Both the position numbers and the translations under genes were made by a program. This document shows positions 25,786 through 34,425 of a stretch of DNA of 64,000 nucleotides, in pieces. Below the pieces are notes generated by a model. It was not told the DNA's origin, did no database searches, and worked only from the letters and a program-made list of their open reading frames with translations. The DNA is taken from NCBI RefSeq assembly GCF_900176305.1, contig NZ_FWXH01000002.1, positions 124,001 through 188,000 on the forward strand. Direction: 5' to 3'. The DNA comes from Clostridium acidisoli DSM 12555. Lineage in GTDB: Bacteria; Bacillota; Clostridia; Clostridiales; Clostridiaceae. Each line of letters begins with the position of its first letter. Positions within the stretch are counted from its first letter, which is position 1.

Positions 25786-26722
25786 TAGATTACTAGGAAT
25801 TTTAAATGTGCTTGCTAATACAGATAGGACGACAATACCAAAACTAGCAGAAAGGTTTGAAGTTTCTAAACGCACAATTTTTCGAGATCTTGATACTTTA
25901 AACCAATCTGGAGTTCCAATTGTTACATATTCAGGTATTGGTGGCGGTGTAGCAATCATTGATGGATATAAACTCAATAGCAATATTCTTTCTAAGAAGG
26001 ATATAAAAAATATTTTTATTGCACTTAATGGACTCATAAGTATTGATGAAAGAACCGATTTAACAAATCTAATAGCGAAACTAATTCCAGAAGAAACAAG
26101 TACGGTATTTTCAAAAAGTGATTATGTAATTGATTTGTCCTCTTGGTTTCAAGACAGCATTACACAAGAAAAGATAGCTGTTTTGCATAAGGCAATTAAA
26201 AATCGAAATTGTGTTTATATAGAATATATTTCAAAGAGGTCACGTTCAGCAAAAATTATTCACCCAAATAAACTAGTTTTTAAGCAATCATACTGGTATT
26301 TATACGCTTTTTGCGAGGATAATCAGGAGTTCCGTATGTTTAAAGTCAATAGAATTGTTAGTTATAAAATTATGGGTGAAAATTTCAATTGTAAGTCAGT
26401 TGAAAAGATAGATTTTAGAAAAGACTTTGGCACTGGTTTGTTTTCTTCACAAGATCCAACAGTATTGTTTGAAGTTATACTAGAATATGAGGTTACTAAT
26501 GAATTCTTTTTAACAGATAAGATAGATGCTAAATTTTTTCATAGGATCATCGATGTAGAAGAAAATGGACAGATTATATTTTCTGTTTCTGACTTAGAGT
26601 GGGCTGCTAATTTAGTTTTCAGTCTGCAAGACAAAGTTAAAGTTATAGCACCCCTTGAACTAAAAGAAGCAATAAAAACCAGAATAAAAAGAATAAATGA
26701 ACTCTATAAAGATGACATATAG
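25775..26722 (+). CDS. HTH-WYL transcriptional regulator (YafY family), copy 2
   Basis: 315 residues: an HTH (TTIPKLAERFEVSKRTIFRD, then GVPIVTYSGIGGGVAI), a WYL domain (about 140-215, with QSYWYLYAFCEDNQEFRMFK) and a C-terminal WCX-like extension. ATG 25775 lies inside the end of the GGDEF gene; longer starts would place extra residues before the conserved MKIDRLLGIL. The ribosome binding site is weak (GAGAAAG), which fits coupling to the upstream gene. The stop codon lies in a terminator loop, and a DJ-1/PfpI gene follows, as at 3653-5342. Confidence 0.88.
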   Translation: MKIDRLLGILNVLANTDRTTIPKLAERFEVSKRTIFRDLDTLNQSGVPIVTYSGIGGGVAIIDGYKLNSNILSKKDIKNIFIALNGLISIDERTDLTNLIAKLIPEETSTVFSKSDYVIDLSSWFQDSITQEKIAVLHKAIKNRNCVYIEYISKRSRSAKIIHPNKLVFKQSYWYLYAFCEDNQEFRMFKVNRIVSYKIMGENFNCKSVEKIDFRKDFGTGLFSSQDPTVLFEVILEYEVTNEFFLTDKIDAKFFHRIIDVEENGQIIFSVSDLEWAANLVFSLQDKVKVIAPLELKEAIKTRIKRINELYKDDI

Positions 26723-26735
26723 GTGTCATCTTTTT
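26708..26735 (+). terminator. Intrinsic terminator spanning the WYL regulator stop
   Basis: AAAGATGACA (26708-26717) pairs with TGTCATCTTT (26724-26733) around a 6-nt loop holding most of the stop codon region, followed by TT. It could separate or attenuate transcription into the DJ-1 gene 36 bp later. Confidence 0.8.
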
Positions 26736-26770
26736 CGTTGTACAATACAGTTAAAAAAGGAAGTGTTACA

Positions 26771-27349
26771 ATGAAAAAAGAAATACTTGTGTTTATTTTT
26801 GATGGATATGCAGATTGGGAAAGTGCTTATATTTGTTCGGAACTTAATGAATCAGAAAATAATTATATTGTAAAAACTTTAAGTCTGAACAAGGAACCTA
26901 AAATTTCTATGGGAGGTTTTCGAATCATCCCTGATTATTCTGTAAGTGATTACCCCAAAAATTTCGAGATATTGCTTTTGATTGGTGGTCACGCTTGGAT
27001 AGAGCAGAAAAACAATTCCATTCAACCTGTTATAGAGTATGCCATCAAGCATCATATTCCAGTTGCAGCAATCTGCAATGCCGTTAATTTTATGGCAGAC
27101 AATGGATACCTGGATAATATCATACATTCAGGCAATACTTTAGAATATATTAAGTCACAAGCGCCACATTACAAGGGCTATATCAATTTTGTTGAGAAAC
27201 AAGCAGTTTGTGATTCAGGTATTATAACTGCAAATGGTACGGCTTCTTTAGAATTCGCTAGGGAAATTATGTTGTATTTGAATGTTAATCCTGTAGAAAA
27301 AATTGACGAATGGTATAAATTTAACAAGTTAGGTTTATATCAAATATAG
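26771..27349 (+). CDS. DJ-1/PfpI family protein, copy 2
   Basis: 192 residues with the DJ-1 fold. The nucleophile elbow is VAAICNAVNFMA with Cys102; the LLLIGGHAWIE loop and a C-terminal ANGTASLEFAREIM helix match copy 1 at 4716. ATG 26771 follows AAAGGAAG; an upstream in-frame ATG at 26723 overlaps the terminator and is unlikely. Enzymatic role unknown. It is paired with a WYL regulator, as is copy 1. Confidence 0.87.
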   Translation: MKKEILVFIFDGYADWESAYICSELNESENNYIVKTLSLNKEPKISMGGFRIIPDYSVSDYPKNFEILLLIGGHAWIEQKNNSIQPVIEYAIKHHIPVAAICNAVNFMADNGYLDNIIHSGNTLEYIKSQAPHYKGYINFVEKQAVCDSGIITANGTASLEFAREIMLYLNVNPVEKIDEWYKFNKLGLYQI

Positions 27350-27899
27350 CAAGCTTGCAGTAGATAATGATGTTTGCAACAAGCAATTGAGTATTTAAAG
27401 AAAAGCTATAACCTTGATGAAAGCTTATTGAAACATATATTTCCAATAATATTCATAGTTTTTTCTGTAAGTTCATTACTTACAGAATGAACACCTAATC
27501 TACAAGATTTATCTGACTTAGGTTGATTTGCTTTTTTAAACTTGCTTTTGGCAAAGGACTTAAGATTGTTTTGTTTAATATTTGCTTTAATTGGCGTTGG
27601 TACATTTTTAAATCCTCCTTCTAATTTAGGCTAGTGGAATGTAAATATAACCTATATTTATAAAAATTAATTACAAAATGCGGTGAATAATAATAATATT
27701 GTATAGAGGGTTATGACGTAGATGTTAGAGATTACATCGAAAGTAACATTCAAATAAATGTGGGCTAGAACAACAAATTTTGGCTTAGTGTGGGAAGTGA
27801 TTTTTCCAGACTCATGTAGTTGAACATCATTTGTATGGGTGACGTATTCAGTAGTGAGTTGTAGATTTAAATTTCCATTATCTTTTTATTTTTAAATAA
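27350..27899. other. Gene-poor gap with degenerate coding traces
   Basis: Nothing confident. On the minus strand, GAAGGAGG precedes ATG 27605, giving a 36-codon frame to 27495. A different minus frame is open from there to 27406 and reads more like protein (CRLGVHSVSNELTEKTMNII), suggesting a frameshifted small gene. A dyad TTCTGTAAGT/ACTTACAGAA lies in this stretch. A plus-strand frame around 27375-27490 and a start-less minus frame around 27650-27870 are also open. None is recognised. Confidence 0.35.
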
Positions 27900-27928
27900 T
27901 TGACAAAAATAATTATTATGAGTATAAT
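27900..27928 (+). promoter_or_regulatory. Consensus promoter of the Rrf2 gene
   Basis: TTGACA (27900-27905), a 17-bp spacer and TATAAT (27923-27928): a perfect sigma-A consensus. Strong promoters of this kind before Rrf2 genes are often repressed by the product. Confidence 0.85.
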
Positions 27929-27971
27929 TAAAGACAAATACAGTCTTCAATATCTTTAAGGAGGTTTTACA

Positions 27972-28370
27972 TTGAAATATTCAAAAGCGACTAACTATGC
28001 ACTTCATATTGTTTTATATATGATTAAGTATAATAAGAATGATAATTTGAGTTTACAGCCATTAGCAAACAACTTCAATATATCTGCTACTTATCTTTCG
28101 AAGATTTTAACACAGTTAGTAAAAGCCGGAATAATCCAGTCCACTTCAGGAGTGAATGGTGGTTATTCCATTCGTAAAAAGAAGGATGATATTTCATTCC
28201 TCGATATAATCGAAGCAACTGAAGGAACTGGAGCATTATTTAACTGTGACTTACAAGAGGATGATAATTGTCCTATAGTAAAAGTAATGGCAGAAGCAGA
28301 AAATGTTATGAGAAATTATCTTCAAAATAAAAAGCTTTATGAAGTGATTGAAATAAAAGAGCCAATATAA
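27972..28370 (+). CDS. Rrf2 family transcriptional regulator
   Basis: 132 residues with the Rrf2 winged helix: YSKATNYALHIVLYM, then LANNFNISATYLSKILTQLV and a GVNGGYSIRKKKDDISFLDI wing. Two cysteines in the C-terminal loop (FNCDLQEDDNCP) could be ligands for an Fe-S cluster or redox switches, but the three-cysteine IscR/NsrR set is not complete. The TTG start at 27972 follows AAGGAGG. The methyltransferase gene at 28533 follows on the same strand and may be regulated by it. Confidence 0.9.
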   Translation: MKYSKATNYALHIVLYMIKYNKNDNLSLQPLANNFNISATYLSKILTQLVKAGIIQSTSGVNGGYSIRKKKDDISFLDIIEATEGTGALFNCDLQEDDNCPIVKVMAEAENVMRNYLQNKKLYEVIEIKEPI

Positions 28371-28532
28371 TAGGTAAAAACCAATATTTTAGCCTATTAT
28401 ATCATGGTTTGCACCTTTTTATGGCTTAATTATAGATATTAAATGTATTTAATACATTTAATATGTTTAATATATATTAAATGAAAGTTCTAAGCAAGTA
28501 AAATTGAAGAACCTTCAAAAAGGAGGATAAGT

Positions 28533-29126
28533 ATGGAAAAGCATCAATGCAATTCAAAAGAAACACAACAGTTAGAAAGAAAAATTAAATTTTTAAACGG
28601 GGTTGAAAGAAGAAAGGAGTTTCCACCCGAAGAGGTACTTCAAATGCTAGCTATTAAAAAAACTGATAATATTTTAGATTTGGGAGCAGGAACAGGATAT
28701 TTAACAATCCCGGTAGCGCAAATGGTCCATGGATTAGTTTATGCGCTAGACATGGATGAAAAGATGTTAGAGATTATAGATTGTAAGGCACAGGATGAAA
28801 GTATTACAAATATTCAATTGGTTAAAGGAAGCATTGATAACATTCCACTACCAGATGATTCAATTGATATTGTGCTTGCTTCTTTGGTTTTACATGAAAT
28901 AAAACCTTTATCCACTACGTTGCAGCAAATTAAACGTGTGCTGAAAGATGGCGGGCAATTTATGTGTTTGGAATATGAAAAAAACGAAAGTGCTATAGAG
29001 GGCCCTCCGATGCAAATCAGAGTTCCTTCATTGGTAATGGAACAAGAATTGAAAAATGCCGGATTAAATATAACACAAAAGATATTTTTAAGAAAAAAAA
29101 TATATATAATTACTGCTAAAAAGTAA
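28533..29126 (+). CDS. Class I SAM-dependent methyltransferase
   Basis: 197 residues with a Rossmann-type methyltransferase fold. Motif I is ILDLGAGTGYLTIP at about residues 49-62; ALDMDEKMLEII follows as motif II, and SIDIVLASLVLHEI as motif IV. It resembles the Methyltransf_11/25 group of small arsenite or ubiquinone-type methyltransferases, but the substrate cannot be read. ATG follows AAAGGAGGATAAGT. It lies 160 bp after the Rrf2 gene. Confidence 0.88.
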   Translation: MEKHQCNSKETQQLERKIKFLNGVERRKEFPPEEVLQMLAIKKTDNILDLGAGTGYLTIPVAQMVHGLVYALDMDEKMLEIIDCKAQDESITNIQLVKGSIDNIPLPDDSIDIVLASLVLHEIKPLSTTLQQIKRVLKDGGQFMCLEYEKNESAIEGPPMQIRVPSLVMEQELKNAGLNITQKIFLRKKIYIITAKK

Positions 29127-29223
29127 GATAGTCAAAGAGAATTTAAACATGCAAGATATAGTCCTCACACGCAAATTATATGATTATTACAAAAAATATG
29201 AGTTTTTATATTAGGATATATTT

Positions 29224-29550
29224 ATGATAACAAATAATAATCCACTTGGAACAGAATCTATTGGTAAACTTCTTCTTAAATTTTCAGTGCCAGCAATTGT
29301 CGGCATGATGGTAAATGGACTCTACAACGTTGTCGCCCGTTTTTTTATTGGAAAGATTAGCGCGCTGGCTATCACCGGAATTGGTATCAATTTACCATTT
29401 AGGGCATTGATTATGGCTTTTACTCCACTTGTTGGAGTCGGTGCTGCAGCTATTATTTCCATACGACTGGGTGAAAATCGAAAAAATGATGCTGAGAAAA
29501 CTTTAGGCAATGCTTTTGTCTTACTCACTATCTTGTATTTTAGGTGCTAA
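29224..29550 (+). pseudogene. Truncated MATE efflux protein (N-terminal fragment)
   Basis: 108 residues matching the first third of MATE-family multidrug exporters (PLGTESIGKLLLKFSVPAIV, MVNGLYNVVARFFIGKISAL, GVGAAAIISIRLGENRKNDA). Family members are about 450 residues; here the frame ends within the third helix and an unrelated glycosyltransferase gene begins 24 bases later. A deletion removed the rest. An intact MATE gene is at 51445. Confidence 0.85.
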
Positions 29551-29574
29551 TTATAAAACGAAGGGATGATAAAA

Positions 29575-30735
29575 ATGTCAAATGCATTATTTATAACTAT
29601 GGCCGGTACAGGGCGCGTTAACCCTACCATATTCCTAGTCAAAGAATTAATGGATAGAGGAGAAAAGGTCACCTATATTTCTAGTGAGGAATTTAGAGGA
29701 AAAATAGAAAGGACAGGAGCTAAATTTAAAGGCATTAAGAATTTATCAAATACGAAAGATAGTAAGACACCCATGTTACCATTTAGTAGTTTTAAAGAAA
29801 TACTTGAACTTGTATTTAATACAAAGGAAAAATTCGATTATATTATTTACGATTCAAATTTTATTATAGGTAATGAAGTGGGGAGAATATTAAAAATACC
29901 TACAATTTGTTCTATTACCACTTTTGCTTCGAACGAAAGTATAGATGTTTTTGATATATTTAGGCACATACGCCCTAACATACAGCAGCTTTTAACTAAT
30001 TCAGATTACATGGATTTTGTTAAGAATTTACAAGAAAAATATGATATAAAGTTCCCTAGCATGCTGATGGCAGCTGCTGGCACAGGCATGATTAAAATTG
30101 TATATACTTCTAAGTATTTCCAACTTTGTGGTGAAAACTTTGATGAAAGCTATAAGTTCATTGGCCCATCAATAGCAGATAGAAATGAATATATGAGTAT
30201 TTCTTTAGAAACTAATGATAAGAAGAAAGTTATTTATATATCTTTAGGTACCATATTTAATACTTCTATTGAGTTTTATGAAAGTTGCTTTAAAGCTTTT
30301 GATAATATGGATGTACAGATCATTATGTCTATAGGTGAAAATATAAATGTTAATACATTTAAATCCATTCCATCCAATTTTATTGTTCGGAATTATGTAT
30401 CTCAACTTGAGATTTTAAAACAAGCGGATGTGTTTATCACCCATGCCGGTATGAACAGTACAAATGAAGGTTTGTATTATGATGTTCCATTGGTTCTTAT
30501 TCCTCAATCTGGAGATCAGCCTTTTGTAGCAAAGAGAGTAGCACAACTCGGTGCAGGTATTATTATTGAAAAGGATAAAGTTACCCCCGAGATATTGAAG
30601 CAGTCAGTAGTTAAGATTCTTTCAGACAATAATTTTACAATAAACAGTAAAAAAATCGGGAAATCACTCAGAGAAGCTGGCGGGTTTAAAAAGGGGGTTA
30701 ATGAAATACTTAATTTATATGATATGAGTAAGTAG
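29575..30735 (+). CDS. MGT-type glycosyltransferase (GT1, macrolide glycosyltransferase-like)
   Basis: 386 residues, GT-B fold. The N-terminal half starts LFITMAGTGRVNPTIFLVKE and the C-terminal donor-binding region has VFITHAGMNSTNEGLYYDVP and LIPQSGDQPFVAKRVAQLGA, the GT1 signature with the HAG and the D/Q pair. Likely transfers a sugar from a UDP-sugar to a small hydrophobic acceptor, as MGT enzymes do with macrolides or flavonoids; the acceptor is unknown. ATG 29575 is preferred over 29566 because AAGGGA (29561-29566) is then correctly spaced. Confidence 0.9.
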   Translation: MSNALFITMAGTGRVNPTIFLVKELMDRGEKVTYISSEEFRGKIERTGAKFKGIKNLSNTKDSKTPMLPFSSFKEILELVFNTKEKFDYIIYDSNFIIGNEVGRILKIPTICSITTFASNESIDVFDIFRHIRPNIQQLLTNSDYMDFVKNLQEKYDIKFPSMLMAAAGTGMIKIVYTSKYFQLCGENFDESYKFIGPSIADRNEYMSISLETNDKKKVIYISLGTIFNTSIEFYESCFKAFDNMDVQIIMSIGENINVNTFKSIPSNFIVRNYVSQLEILKQADVFITHAGMNSTNEGLYYDVPLVLIPQSGDQPFVAKRVAQLGAGIIIEKDKVTPEILKQSVVKILSDNNFTINSKKIGKSLREAGGFKKGVNEILNLYDMSK

Positions 30736-30775
30736 CTAGTTGCAATGAAAAATAAATCATAGTTTTTAATTTAAT

Positions 30776-31005
30776 GTTTACCATTCAACACCTACATGTC
30801 CATGGTGCACAGATACCAAGGATTACTTAAAATCTAAAAACTTTGCTTTTGAAGATCTTGATGTATCAATAAACAGAGAGGCACTACCGAAATGATAAAA
30901 AAATCAGGTCAAAGGGGCGTTCCTGTTATAGATATCAATGGAAAGATTATTGTAGGCTTTGATCGGGTTTCGACATTCCGGAAAGAGTGGATAATCAACA
31001 TTTGA
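30776..31005 (+). pseudogene. Frameshifted glutaredoxin-like gene
   Basis: A first frame reads VYHSTPTCPWCTDTKDYLKS with the CPWC redox motif and ends at a stop at 30893-30895. A second frame starting at 30892 continues with KKSGQRGVPVIDINGKIIVG, the cis-Pro half of the same fold. Normal members are one chain of about 75-80 residues. No good start or ribosome binding site remains upstream. One indel near 30885 explains the break. Confidence 0.85.
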
Positions 31006-31041
31006 TAGGTTATAATAATATAAAGAAAGAAGGAATGATCT

Positions 31042-32261
31042 ATGAAAGAAAAAGAAAAAATAGAAATACTCACAGCACTTGTCTCTATTGACACTCAAGA
31101 TAAAGATGAAAAGAAAATAGCAGATTATCTTTCGGACTTATTTAATACCCACAACATCTCTTCAAAAAAAATAGCAGTTGCTCCTAATAGAGAAAACCTT
31201 GTAGCATTTATGGGAGAGGGCAAAAAGTTTTAGGACTTACCGGTCATATGGACGTAGTCAACATAGGAAACAAATCAGAATGGTCTCATAACCCTTTCGA
31301 TATGTACGAAGAAGACGGAAAACTCTATGGTCGTGGTACTTCTGATATGAAAAGTGGTTTAGCAGCATTAGTTATTGCTATGATTGAATTAAAAGAATAA
31401 GGAGTTAGACTTAACGGTCAGGTAAAATTACTTGCTACTGTAGATGAAGAAAAAAATGAAACAGGAGCTGAAATTCTGACTCAACTAGGATATGCATCAG
31501 ATTTAGATGCATTGATTGTAGCTGAACCATCAGGAATTAGTAAAAAAGATATCGGAAGACTAACCTATCCAAAAGATAAATTAGAAGATATGTTGAATAG
31601 GAATTATACAAACGAGCAACATTTCTTGATTTATGCACATAATGGTTCATATGATTACAAGGTAACTTCTTTAGGAAAAACGGCACATAGTTCTATGCCT
31701 CAATTAGGAGTCAAAGCTATTGATAATCTCTTGCTCTTCTGCAATAAGCAACGAGAATATTTTAATGACACTGATCTCGTGGATGAGGTGCTAGGAAAAA
31801 TCATACCTGTAAACACGTTGATTAGTGGCGGAGAACAAATAAATTCTGTTCCTGGTGAAGCAAGTTTAACCGCACGAATTAGAACAACACCTACTCATAA
31901 TGGTGAAAAAATAACCGAAGATATGAACAATATTATAACAGATTTGAATAATAATTATGGTACTAATCTAAGAATGGAGGTTTTGAATAACAAACTCTCT
32001 GTTAAAAGTGATCCTAAATCTGACTTTATCCAATTAGTTAAAAAGTTAGGAAATAAGCATTTAGAACAGCCTTATCCATTATTGCATGTAGCAGGTGGAA
32101 CAGATGCGGCTACATTTATTAAATCTAATTCAGATCTTCAAGTGGCAGTGATTGGCCCTGGGAATAATACTAGTCACATGATTAATGAATATGTTGATAA
32201 AGATATATATCTTAAAAGTATTGAGTTTTATAAAGATATTATAATAGAGTTCTTAAAATAA
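31042..32261 (+). pseudogene. M20 family peptidase/deacylase (ArgE/DapE-like), broken
   Basis: The gene starts at ATG 31042 behind GAAGGA with a normal M20 N-terminus. The frame shifts near 31230 (LVAFMGEG then, in another frame, GLTGHMDVV with the metal-binding HxD). A TAA at 31398-31400 interrupts it again after AMIELKE. From about 31401 the frame runs intact to 32261 (DEEKNETGAE, GGEQINSVPGEASLTARI, HVAGGTDAATF). Two lesions make the full ~405-residue enzyme impossible. Confidence 0.9.
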
Positions 32262-32808
32262 TAATGGTTGGTATTTCTAATTAAAGAGTAATATGTGAAA
32301 ATAAAGCATAAACATTACGATACTCAGAGTAGATACTAAACTTATCTCTAAGTCTAGTTTTCTCCTCAGCATCATATAAAGAAATGCCTATACAGGGATC
32401 TAAAGAGTAAACTAATCTTTAAAATCATCTGAAATTATACAGCTAATGTAATATCATCTCAAAATATCTTTTCTAGAACATATTTTTTAGTAAATGATTT
32501 TAATAAAATTTAATCGATAAAATTATATAAAATCAATATATATCTATGTTGGTGCTACCCCTATAAGAATTCCTGCTCCTGTATATAAGTATGGAGTAGC
32601 TCTCTCTAATGTAATCTTGCCATTAGATTCAATAATAAAATTCTCCCAAACTACATTTTATATACACTGTATTTATTACTACTAGCCTGTTGAAAAATTC
32701 TCCTTATTAGTGATAACATTATCATAAAAGTTAGTTTATGTAAATCTATAAAAAACTCTAAAAGCTTACTTTGAAAATAAATTTAACACATTATAGGAGG
32801 ATTACATT
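32262..32808. other. Gap with a possible minus-strand gene remnant
   Basis: No confident gene. On the minus strand a start-less frame of about 37 codons ends at 32544 and reads TLERATPYLYTGAGILIGVA near its end. It looks like the tail of a former protein that I do not recognise. The rest is AT-rich with no strong hairpin. Confidence 0.3.
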
Positions 32809-33349
32809 ATGATAAAAGTATTGGCCTTTAATAAGGAGAACTTACAAAATAATGAGTTGGTGGAAATTTTAAAAAAAACTTGATGCAGAAACAGTTATAT
32901 GTTCAAAAACAAATTTAATGCTTATCTTACTGGATACTAATGAGACATATAAAAATATAGGTAAAATAAATCGTACTAAAGCTTCAAATACTAAAAATTC
33001 AATGCTTCCAGTAATTCAAAACAAAATAGCAGTATCAAAGAATAATAGAACCTTTCTAATAGATCTAAATTCTATTCTATATTTTTATCGAAATGATACT
33101 AAAGTAAATGTTATAACAGAGGACAAAGCTATGTATTGTGTAAATCATACACTTACTTTCTGGGAAAAAAGGCTTCTTAATATCAATTTTTTTAGATGTC
33201 AAAAAGGTTATTTGGTAAATTTGGAAAAAGTAATAGAGATAATACCTTATTTTAATTCTACATTATCACTAAAACTCAAAGGATGTACTGAAAATATTCC
33301 TGTTGGGAGAACTTTTATAAAAAAATTTAAGAATTTGGTAGGATGGTAG
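32809..33349 (+). CDS. LytTR DNA-binding regulator with a frameshift in an A8 run
   Basis: ATG 32809 stands behind AGGAGG at perfect spacing and encodes 24 residues, then a stop follows at an A8 run (32871-32878). Dropping one A joins it to a long frame ending at 33349, giving about 179 residues. The C-terminal ~100 residues are a LytTR domain (NRTFLIDLNSILYFYRND, FFRCQKGYLVNLEKVIEIIP, IPVGRTFIKKFKNL). A 143-residue version could start at ATG 32918. No receiver domain is visible. Sequencing error, true mutation, phase variation or transcriptional slippage are all possible. Confidence 0.75.
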
Positions 33350-33368
33350 AGTGTATTTTATTTATCTA

Positions 33369-33401
33369 TTTTGCAGTTTACATACTGTTTTTTGCATTTA
33401 A
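33369..33401 (+). promoter_or_regulatory. 21-bp-phased direct repeats, candidate LytTR binding site
   Basis: TTTTGCAGTTTA (from 33369) and TTTTGCATTTAA (from 33390) agree at 10 of 12 positions and are exactly 21 bp apart. LytTR regulators such as AgrA bind paired direct repeats about two helical turns apart. The pair lies between the LytTR gene and the small gene at 33496. Confidence 0.5.
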
Positions 33402-33495
33402 TCTGTAAATGATTATATTAAAAAAATATATATCTAATACTATCATTATAAGTATCCGGATGCTTAAATTTAAATTATAAGGAGAAACAAAAATC

Positions 33496-33894
33496 ATGAA
33501 TACATCAAATGTTACAAATAGTTCAGACAGTATAATTCTTCAATTAAAAAATTTAGGATTAAAATTAGCTCAAACTGGTTTAACCTATGCATTAGAATCA
33601 GTAGCCGATTACGTACTTCCAAAACAAACTTTAGCAGCTATGAATGCTGACGATACAATTGTGCGTAGAATTAAGGTGGAAGACTTAGGATATGTAGATA
33701 TATCTATGAAGTTTTCTGAATCTTTTAAGAAAAATGTTTTAACTGATGATCCAAAGGTAACCTATAATACTTTAATTAAAGATCTTAGAAGACAAGATGA
33801 TGGTGATGAATCTGAAATAATTGTTAAAGTAACTCCTGAAAATGTTAATGGTGGAGTAAGCTTAATTAATGGTTTCTTTACAGCTAACTGGTAA
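33496..33894 (+). CDS. Small protein of unknown function
   Basis: 132 residues, not recognised. The first ~45 residues are mildly amphipathic (LQLKNLGLKLAQTGLTYALE) without a cleavable signal peptide. The middle is acidic and soluble-looking, and the C-terminus ends in VSLINGFFTANW. ATG follows AAGGAG. It has no cysteines. Upstream are 21-bp-phased repeats and a LytTR regulator; downstream, 101 bases on, is another unrecognised small gene. A secreted or exported effector is conceivable but unsupported by sequence. Confidence 0.7.
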   Translation: MNTSNVTNSSDSIILQLKNLGLKLAQTGLTYALESVADYVLPKQTLAAMNADDTIVRRIKVEDLGYVDISMKFSESFKKNVLTDDPKVTYNTLIKDLRRQDDGDESEIIVKVTPENVNGGVSLINGFFTANW

Positions 33895-33995
33895 AATAAA
33901 TCATGTTTTATTGGCTATAGGTATATATTGTTTATACCTATAGCCATGTTTCTTAGAATTTATATAGTTAAAAACGTAAAGAAAGGATGATATTT

Positions 33996-34292
33996 TTGGA
34001 AGATACTGAAATAAAAGATGTTTGTATAATAAATGGCAGCATTATCTATAATGGTGTAACATATAATTATGGAGAACATGGGAGGAGAATTCAAATAACT
34101 AATACACAAAGTACGGATAGTTTGGATCTAAAATTTAGACCAGATAAACATAAGGATGGATGGTATAATAAACATCAAGCAGCCTGGTATCTTGAGGCTG
34201 CCAACGCAATTGTAGCACAGTGGGATCAGGTGTTAATGAATGATATTACAATAACAGTACACGATATAGAATATAATGTAGGTCAAAGATAA
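33996..34292 (+). CDS. Small protein of unknown function
   Basis: 98 residues from TTG 33996 (or 101 from ATG 33987, which abuts the Shine-Dalgarno GAAAGGA and is less likely). It is a soluble protein with an N-terminal beta-rich stretch (VCIINGSIIYNGVTYNYGEH), a FRPDKHKDGWYNKHQAAWYL block rich in aromatics, and a final beta-like ITITVHDIEYNVG. No cysteine besides one, no signal peptide, no family recognised. It probably forms a unit with the gene at 33496. Confidence 0.68.
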   Translation: MEDTEIKDVCIINGSIIYNGVTYNYGEHGRRIQITNTQSTDSLDLKFRPDKHKDGWYNKHQAAWYLEAANAIVAQWDQVLMNDITITVHDIEYNVGQR

Positions 34293-34425
34293 AATAGAAT
34301 TATGTTATCATTGTATTGAATAAGTATAAAGCCTTGGAAATTAAGGTTTTATACTTATTTTTATTTACCTATATACATAATGTGAAGAATTATTGTACAA
34401 AATAAGCATTAGAGGTGATAATAAT

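Noticed and set aside
27375-27490. Possible C-terminal remnant of a Tn3-family transposase on the plus strand
   Set aside because: A frame reading AIEYLKKSYNLDESLLKHIF faintly recalls the transposase C-terminus, which would be interesting next to a spoVA2mob-like operon. The match is too short, the hallmark HIN motif is missing, and no terminal repeats were found.
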